Assembly: GCA_019916065.1 (NCBI GenBank) | Contig: CM034236.1 | Span: forward strand, 16,817,167 to 16,881,166 | DNA from: Vitellaria paradoxa | Lineage: Eukaryota; Streptophyta; Magnoliopsida; Ericales; Sapotaceae | Direction: 5' to 3' | Length of the DNA: 64,000 nt | Shown: positions 58,539-64,000 of the stretch, piece by piece | Numbering within the stretch: the first letter of the stretch is position 1 | Layout of the letters: the number at the start of each line of letters is the position of its first letter | Notes under the pieces: generated by a model | What the model saw: the letters and a program-made list of their open reading frames with translations, nothing else | The model's database searches: none | Told to the model about the DNA's origin: nothing | Translations under genes and position numbers: made by a program

Positions 58539-59442
58539 GGAGCCGATTGGATGCAACAAATGGGGGCATCCATAAATAATACACCCTTATAAGATTTGAT
58601 GTGATGTTTTTTACTTGGTTTGGGAAGTAAAATTTCTCCCTTTTAAAAATTATCACCCCTTCTTAATCTTGGAAGAATGTGTATTATTTTTGGAGAGGGT
58701 TTGAGCTCTCCAAAAATTATCCCCCCTTATATGGATTAAATTGGACCATTATACCCCTTCTCATCCTCCTTTCTCACCTACAAAATATATTTTATATTAG
58801 AAATAAATTCTTTTTTTAATGGAAAAATGTATTAAAAATTTATATTAATAAAAATAAAAAAATATAATTTTTTTCCAAATAGGGGGTCGTGTGATTAAAA
58901 AAAATATTTTTTTTCAAATTGGAGGTGATGTGATTTTAAGATAATAATATTATTTTTTAGCAAATATAATAATATTATTTTTTAGCAGATTTATACAAAA
59001 TTACATATATATTGATATTTTTAAATAAGGAGAAAAAAATAAGCGACTAAGGAAGATTCGGATAAATTGAAATATTATTGTCTACGAAACTAATTTGTAT
59101 ATTTTTTAAAGTTTAATTTATTAATAACATAATTTATCTATAATTAATTTGTCTAAAATTAATTTGTGCTTGTTGGTTTTCACATTATATAATTAACATA
59201 AACATATAATTAAGTTTGGGTAACCAAGTTTTGGGACATCACAAGGGTAAAATAGTCATTTGATTATTTTTTCCATCATTTACCTCATCTTATTTATAAA
59301 ACATCCAAGTCAAGTCAAAAGTTATCTCCCTTCATAAACATCCATCAATGTGGGCCAACCCTCTAAAAATAATGTCCCCTCTTATCATATACCCCCTCTA
59401 AAACTTATCTCCCTGAAATTTTAGCACCATCCAATCGAGCCC
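58539..59442. mobile_element. Harbinger/Tourist-like non-autonomous element
   Basis: The left end GGAGCCGATTGGATG and the reverse complement of the right end GGGCTCGATTGGATG form inverted repeats, with TTA on each side (58536-58538 and 59443-59445), the target preference of PIF/Harbinger elements. At 904 bp it has no transposase frame. Confidence 0.75.
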
Positions 59443-59575
59443 TTAAGCAGGGTGATGGAGAAATATAATAATAAAATTCTAATGCTTCGGCTAAGCATTC
59501 AAAAATTATCAATTGGATGATTCATAAGGCTGATTATGGGTTGGGTCACCCGCCCGGCCTTTTAGGGAAGTTCCT

Positions 59576-59577
<2 letters not shown>

Positions 59578-59616
<39 letters not shown>
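59578..59616. repeat. poly(T) run of about 39 bases
   Basis: An uninterrupted T run. It may be the tail of an unrecognised minus-strand retroposon or an expanded homopolymer, and the assembled length is probably unreliable. Confidence 0.9.
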
Positions 59617-59617
<1 letters not shown>

Positions 59618-59969
59618 AGATGGGCAAGTTAAATTTTTTAAGTTTAATTTAAATTTTGGGTTGGACTTAGTGAGTGTTTGGGAAGCAATCTCATATCTTA
59701 AACTTATTTTAAACTTTGAAGGGTAAAAATATCAAATTAACAAAAAGTTAAAAGGATAACTACTAAAAAGTTAGTTTTTCTCATTTTCCAAACACAAAAA
59801 AAAAAAAATGTTAATTTTTTAGTAGTTAGATAGCAGTCATTGGTCAGTTATAAAAAAATTAATTTTTTTTTTTCCTAAACTCAATCTTAAGATTAGATAA
59901 CGTTTTGGGGGCTCAACTTTTTTGCGAGGCTCAACTTTTAGCAAACAAACTATGAATTTTTGTTTTTTA

Positions 59970-60165
59970 AGGCCCCGTTTGGTAATGTTTTCATTTTCTG
60001 TTTATGTTTTCAAAATTTTGTATACTCGCAATAGAAACATATTTGATAAACTTGTTTATGTTTTTTTTGTTTTCGAAAAAAATGAAAACATAAACAGAAA
60101 AACGTAAACAGAAAAAATGTATTTTCACTCTGGTTTTCTTTTTCATTACCAATATTTTGTCAATT
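59970..60165. repeat. fold-back element (MITE-like)
   Basis: It opens with GGCCCCGTTTGGTAATG, a phrase common in plant hAT-type MITEs. GTTTTCATTTTCTGTTTATG is mirrored by CATAAACAGAAAAACG about 90 bases later, forming a hairpin. The right end has only a partial CATTACCAA match. Confidence 0.5.
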
Positions 60166-60491
60166 TTAAAACTTTATCTATTTTTGATACATTACATAAA
60201 AATAAATTATTTTGTTCAAATATTTTATTAAAATAAGTTATTTTAATAAATAATATAATTAAATTCAATAAATTAAATTAATTATATAAATTAATATAAA
60301 TTATTTTTAATAAATAATAAAAATAAATTAATTAATTCATTTAATTTACTTTAATAACTAATTATTGCTAAATTATCTGAAATAAATATCATAATTAATT
60401 TATTTAATTTAATAATTAAATTAATTTATATAAAATAATTTAATAGTCACCCATTTTTAAGATATTTGAGGTTTACTAATTAATTTTTTTT

Positions 60492-61630
60492 GAGAAACGA
60501 GCGGCTCAAGCGAAGATTAACTGTACTCAGTTGCCTTATAATCACACGTCTGGATCCTAGTCATTCCCAATGAAATTATCCCTTCAGGTAATATGTTAGT
60601 CTTTAAGTAATTTTGATATTGTATATATTATTCCTTAAATGGATAATCCCTAAACTAACAAGTTGCAAATATCAAGTCTGAAAAAAGCATTCTTTTTAGA
60701 CATAATTGTCAGTGAACACAAACAATAGAAAACAAAACACATATGGTTTTTTTATGCTATTCACACCTTATATGAAATGAAAATATACATTGAAGCTTTA
60801 GGGATTATCCAAGGACAAAAGAGAAGAGGCACTTGTTATATTAAACTTTTCTTCCTGTTGCTTCTTTGTAAGACTAATAGTGTGACTTAAGTTCTTCCTG
60901 TAGACTTTAATTTGTTATTAGTTGGGTTATTTAGAATAATGATTGAGCCGAACTCTTTATTGTCCATTAATTGATTTGCTAATTTTATCATGTAATGTTT
61001 TACCATCAAATCACATCTCTTATGTAGTCTAACTGTTAACTAACCTGGACTATCACTTTTTAAATAGACTGACAAGCTTGGAGATAAGGGTCTTCCATTT
61101 TCTACGTTTTATAAAGACACTCACTGGAGTAAGAAAAAAAAAGACTACATTCATCCAAAATGTCAAGAAAATTATGTATGTGCCAGTTGTAATTTTTTAT
61201 AACTCTTTTTTATTTTATTCCTATTTAAATATTCATAATGGTTTTTATATGTTTTAAATATGTATAAGATGAGATTGTCAGGCGTGGGAATGAGACAATG
61301 GAGTCAAGTGATCCACTTTATACACCAGAGCAGCTCTCCCAAATGGTACTTGGAGAAAGAGCTGGTTACTTGCTTGGATTTGGGAAGGGTCCAAAGCCGT
61401 CGTCCTCGATAAGATCTAATGCATCTTCTAAAGCTTATTCTGAGGAGATTGAAAAGCTCAAGGCACAAATTAATGAACAAAGTAAGGTCATCATCAAACA
61501 AAATGAGCGAATAATAAAAAATGAAGAGGATAGGAAGGCAAAAGAAGAACAGTACCAAGAAAATTTTGTTCAACTATTTGCAATGATGCGAGATAAATTT
61601 GGAGATGGTTTGAGTGGGACATCGACATAA
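60492..61630 (+). pseudogene. CACTA TNPA-like transposase (Transposase_24 family), three exon remnants
   Basis: Exon-like pieces: 60492-60587 (AAQAKINCTQLPYNHTSGS, then an in-frame TAG, then SFPMKL) ending at a GTAATA donor; about 61079-61165 (GDKGLPFSTFYKDTHWSK and DYIHPKCQENY) ending at GTATGT; and about 61274-61630 (RRGNETMESSDPLYTPEQLS, VLGERAGYLLGFGKGPKPSS and a coiled-coil tail to TAA). This is the C-terminal half of the plant CACTA TNPA-type family, whose product binds subterminal repeats like those flanking it. The in-frame stop and the missing upstream exons suggest it is dead. The last exon alone is intact for 110 codons. Confidence 0.75.
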
Positions 61631-61640
61631 GCAGGTAGGC

Positions 61641-62907
61641 TTCAATTTTGTTTTAACTATATTCTGCCCCCTGAGATTTTATATCTATACTTAATTTGTT
61701 TGCTAGCTTTGGGGCTTATTATTAACTATGGGAATATTGATTATTCGTTAAGTTAAATAATGTATAATGGAATGAATATTCTCATTCTTTTATTTGATTA
61801 TGAAATTAAGTAATCTTTTCAAATAGGTATTGCCATTTGATCAACACTAGATCCTAATATATCTCCCATCTGCTACTTATTATCTAGTATTGCCATTTTG
61901 ATAGTGCTTTTGTTGCCTTATGGCCCATTCAGCTGTTGCTATTGTTGTGATTGTTGTGATTTAGTTTTATAGTAGATATTACATCTCTGTTGACACTTCG
62001 GTGAGGGATTAAGCCGTCATTGAATTTCATACTTTTAGTTTTAAATAAATGGCCTTCTTGCCCAAATGGTAAAGCAAGTTAGAATGATATACCAATAATG
62101 AAGTAGAAAAAGGCACTAATGGAATGATATACCAACCTCTTGTTGATATTGTTTCCAATTTTCTATTACATAGTAGTTTAGTAAAAACTAAAGAAAACTC
62201 TATTATTATTGTGCATAATTCTAACGACTCCATGTATCTCTTATGATATTTTCAATTTCATGACTCTCTCTACTTCAATTTTTTTTTTATATTTTTTCTA
62301 CCCCCTAAGATTTTATATCTATGCTTAATTTGTTTGCTAGCTTTGGGGCTTATTATTAACTTTGGGAACATTGATTATTCGCTAAGTTAAATAATGTATA
62401 ATGGAATGAATATTCTCATTCTTTTATTTGATTATGAAATTAAGTAATCTTCTCAAATAGGTATTGCCATTTGATCAACACTAGATCCTAATATATCTCC
62501 CATCTGTTGCTTATTATCTAGTATTGCCATTTTGATAGTGATTTTGTTGCCTTATGGCCCATTCAGCTGTTGTTATTGTTATGATTGTTGTGATTTAGTT
62601 TTATAGTAGATATTACATCTCTGTTGACACTTAGGTGAGGGATTAAAGCCATCATTGAATTTCATACTTTTAGTTTTAAATAAATGGCCTTCTTGCCCAA
62701 ATGGTAAAGCAAGTTAGAATGATATACCAATAATGAAGTAGAAAAAGGCACTAATGGAATGATATACCAACCTCTTGTTCATGTTGTTTCCAATTTTCTA
62801 TTATATAGTAGTTTAGTAAAAACTAAAGAAAACTCTATTATTTTTGTGCATAATTCTAACAGCTCCATGTCTCTCCTATGATATTTTCAATTTCATGACT
62901 CTCTCTA
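61641..62907. repeat. tandem duplication, two units of about 634 bases
   Basis: Unit 1 (61641-62274) and unit 2 (62275-about 62907) match base for base with scattered substitutions and small run-length changes. The duplication starts ten bases after the transposase stop codon. No gene lies inside it. Confidence 0.9.
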
Positions 62908-63364
62908 CAAGCATGAACTTATGTGTGATAGAATTTTTTTGTAATTTTGGGAACATTAACCAAATATTGTTGTTTTCGAATGTCAGGTGCACATTATGTA
63001 TGTGGATTGAGTGTTGCAAAGGTGGTTTTATTCTTCATGGATGCTCGTGAGGCAAGGAGGTTTCATAAAAAAAACTTGTTTTTTTTTTTTTTGGTTTGGA
63101 GAAATTAATGATTTGCTCCACATGTAAGAACTAATGTAAATATGTCAAAAGTATTGTAGTAATATCAATATTGAACTAAGATATATATAATTTTTGGAGA
63201 CTATATTGTGCTTTCGTTAAAAGTTTAGTTTTATGGTTTGTAATATATAATTTGATGGTGGATGCTATTTTTTTTGTCAATTTATATGGTTATTACAGGT
63301 GGATTTTTTGTGTATTATTATAGGAAAATAAATCAGGAAATGAAAATAATTATTGTTTTTTCTA

Positions 63365-64000
63365 ACACTATTGGCGACTGATTGGTCACTAAAAATCTCA
63401 TATTTTGCGACCACTTGGTCGCCAAAAAACATACCTTTAGCGACCAACTGGTCGCTAAAAAATACCTTTAGCGGCCAACTGGTCACTAAAGGGTGTACAA
63501 TGGGCGACTAAATTTTTGGTCGCTGAAGAGAAGCTTTTGGTGACCAAATTCTTGGTTGCCAAAGGATATACTTTTAGCGACTAACTGGTTGCTAAAGGGT
63601 GTATAATGGGCGACTAAAGTTTTTGGTCGCTGAAGAGAAGCTTTTGGCAACCAAATTCTTGGTTGCCAAATGATATATCTTTAGCGGCTAACTGGTCGCT
63701 AAAGGGTGTACAATGGGCGACTAAAGTTTTTGGTCACTGAAGAGAAGCTTTTGGCGACCAAATTCTTAGTCGCTAAAGGTATCCTTTAGCGACTAACTGG
63801 TCGCTAAAGGGTGTACAATGGGCGACTAAACTTTTTGGTTGCTAAAAGAAACTTTTTGGCGACCAAGCCTAGGTTTGGTTGCTAATACTTTCGTCCACCA
63901 ATGTTCCGCGACTAGATGGTGACCAAGTTTGGGCTGGTCGCAGAAACCTTTAGCAACCAGAAAAAAGGCTTTAGCGACCAAAAATTTTTATCGCCAAAGA
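63365..64000. repeat. right subterminal array of the CACTA element
   Basis: At least four units of about 106 bases (GGGTGT landmarks near 63491, 63597, 63704 and 63809), built from GCGACTAACTGGTCGCTAAA, TGGGCGACTAAA and TTTTGGCGACCAAATTC motifs. The core motif is shared with the left array, but unit length and composition differ. The array continues past the window edge. Confidence 0.9.

Larger units (their letters stand above)
51725..64000 (+). mobile_element. CACTA (En/Spm) transposon, left end and body, runs off the window
   Basis: It begins with the terminal motif CACTACAAGAAA, followed by a 1.4-kb subterminal array of GCGACC/GGTCGC motifs. A second array of the same motif family fills 63365-64000, approaching the right end. 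Transposase remnants lie at 60492-61630 on the plus strand. At least 12.3 kb are present, including several nested elements. The three bases before it (ATA, 51722-51724) should be repeated after its right end. Confidence 0.88.

Noticed and set aside
1..64000. tRNA, rRNA or organelle DNA insertions
   Set aside because: No cloverleaf-like sequence, rRNA core motif or plastid/mitochondrial gene stretch was recognised by eye. The only tRNA-related matches are retrotransposon primer sites.

Overview
This is plant nuclear DNA, most likely from a flowering plant. It is very AT-rich, has a spliced gene with GT-AG introns, and carries Copia and Gypsy/Athila LTR retrotransposons, an L1-type LINE fragment, Helitrons, a CACTA element, a Mutator-like element and MITEs. 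The species cannot be named from the sequence. I see no tRNA, rRNA, CRISPR or bacterial-type operon.

One host gene is convincingly intact. It lies on the minus strand from 22359 (ATG) down to 2337 (stop). I could assemble seven exons with clean splice sites and compatible phases into a 1030-residue protein. It resembles the FLIP / MEICA1 / human FIRRM (C1orf112) family (DUF4487), the partner of the AAA-ATPase FIGL1 that restrains RAD51/DMC1 strand exchange and meiotic crossing-over. Its second intron is about 9.9 kb and holds an internally deleted Copia element, whose 3' LTR carries two further insertions. The same intron holds a 5'-truncated LINE with a target-site duplication, inserted into an unidentified coding-like stretch.

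Upstream of the gene, a 67-bp AG microsatellite and a 1.1-kb non-autonomous Helitron occupy the presumed promoter side.

From 24.4 kb to the right edge the window is one nest of transposons that can be read in order. Copia-1 (minus strand) starts at 24382. Copia-2 (minus strand, 30242-51722) lies inside the right LTR of Copia-1. Copia-2 was broken by a 13.4-kb Athila-type Gypsy element (35532-48949, 5-bp target duplication CCTAT, nearly identical 1.5-kb LTRs), by a 1.45-kb small LTR element in its reverse transcriptase, and by a probable solo Gypsy LTR in its own right LTR. A CACTA (En/Spm) element starts at 51725, exactly at the Copia-2/Copia-1 junction, and runs off the window. It carries subterminal repeat arrays on both sides, decayed transposase exons, and nested Helitron, Mutator-like (54958-56005, 9-bp duplication) and Harbinger-type (58539-59442, TTA duplication) insertions.

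Nearly all retroelement coding regions are broken by stops and frameshifts. The longest intact element ORF is the Athila accessory ORF at 44361-45554.
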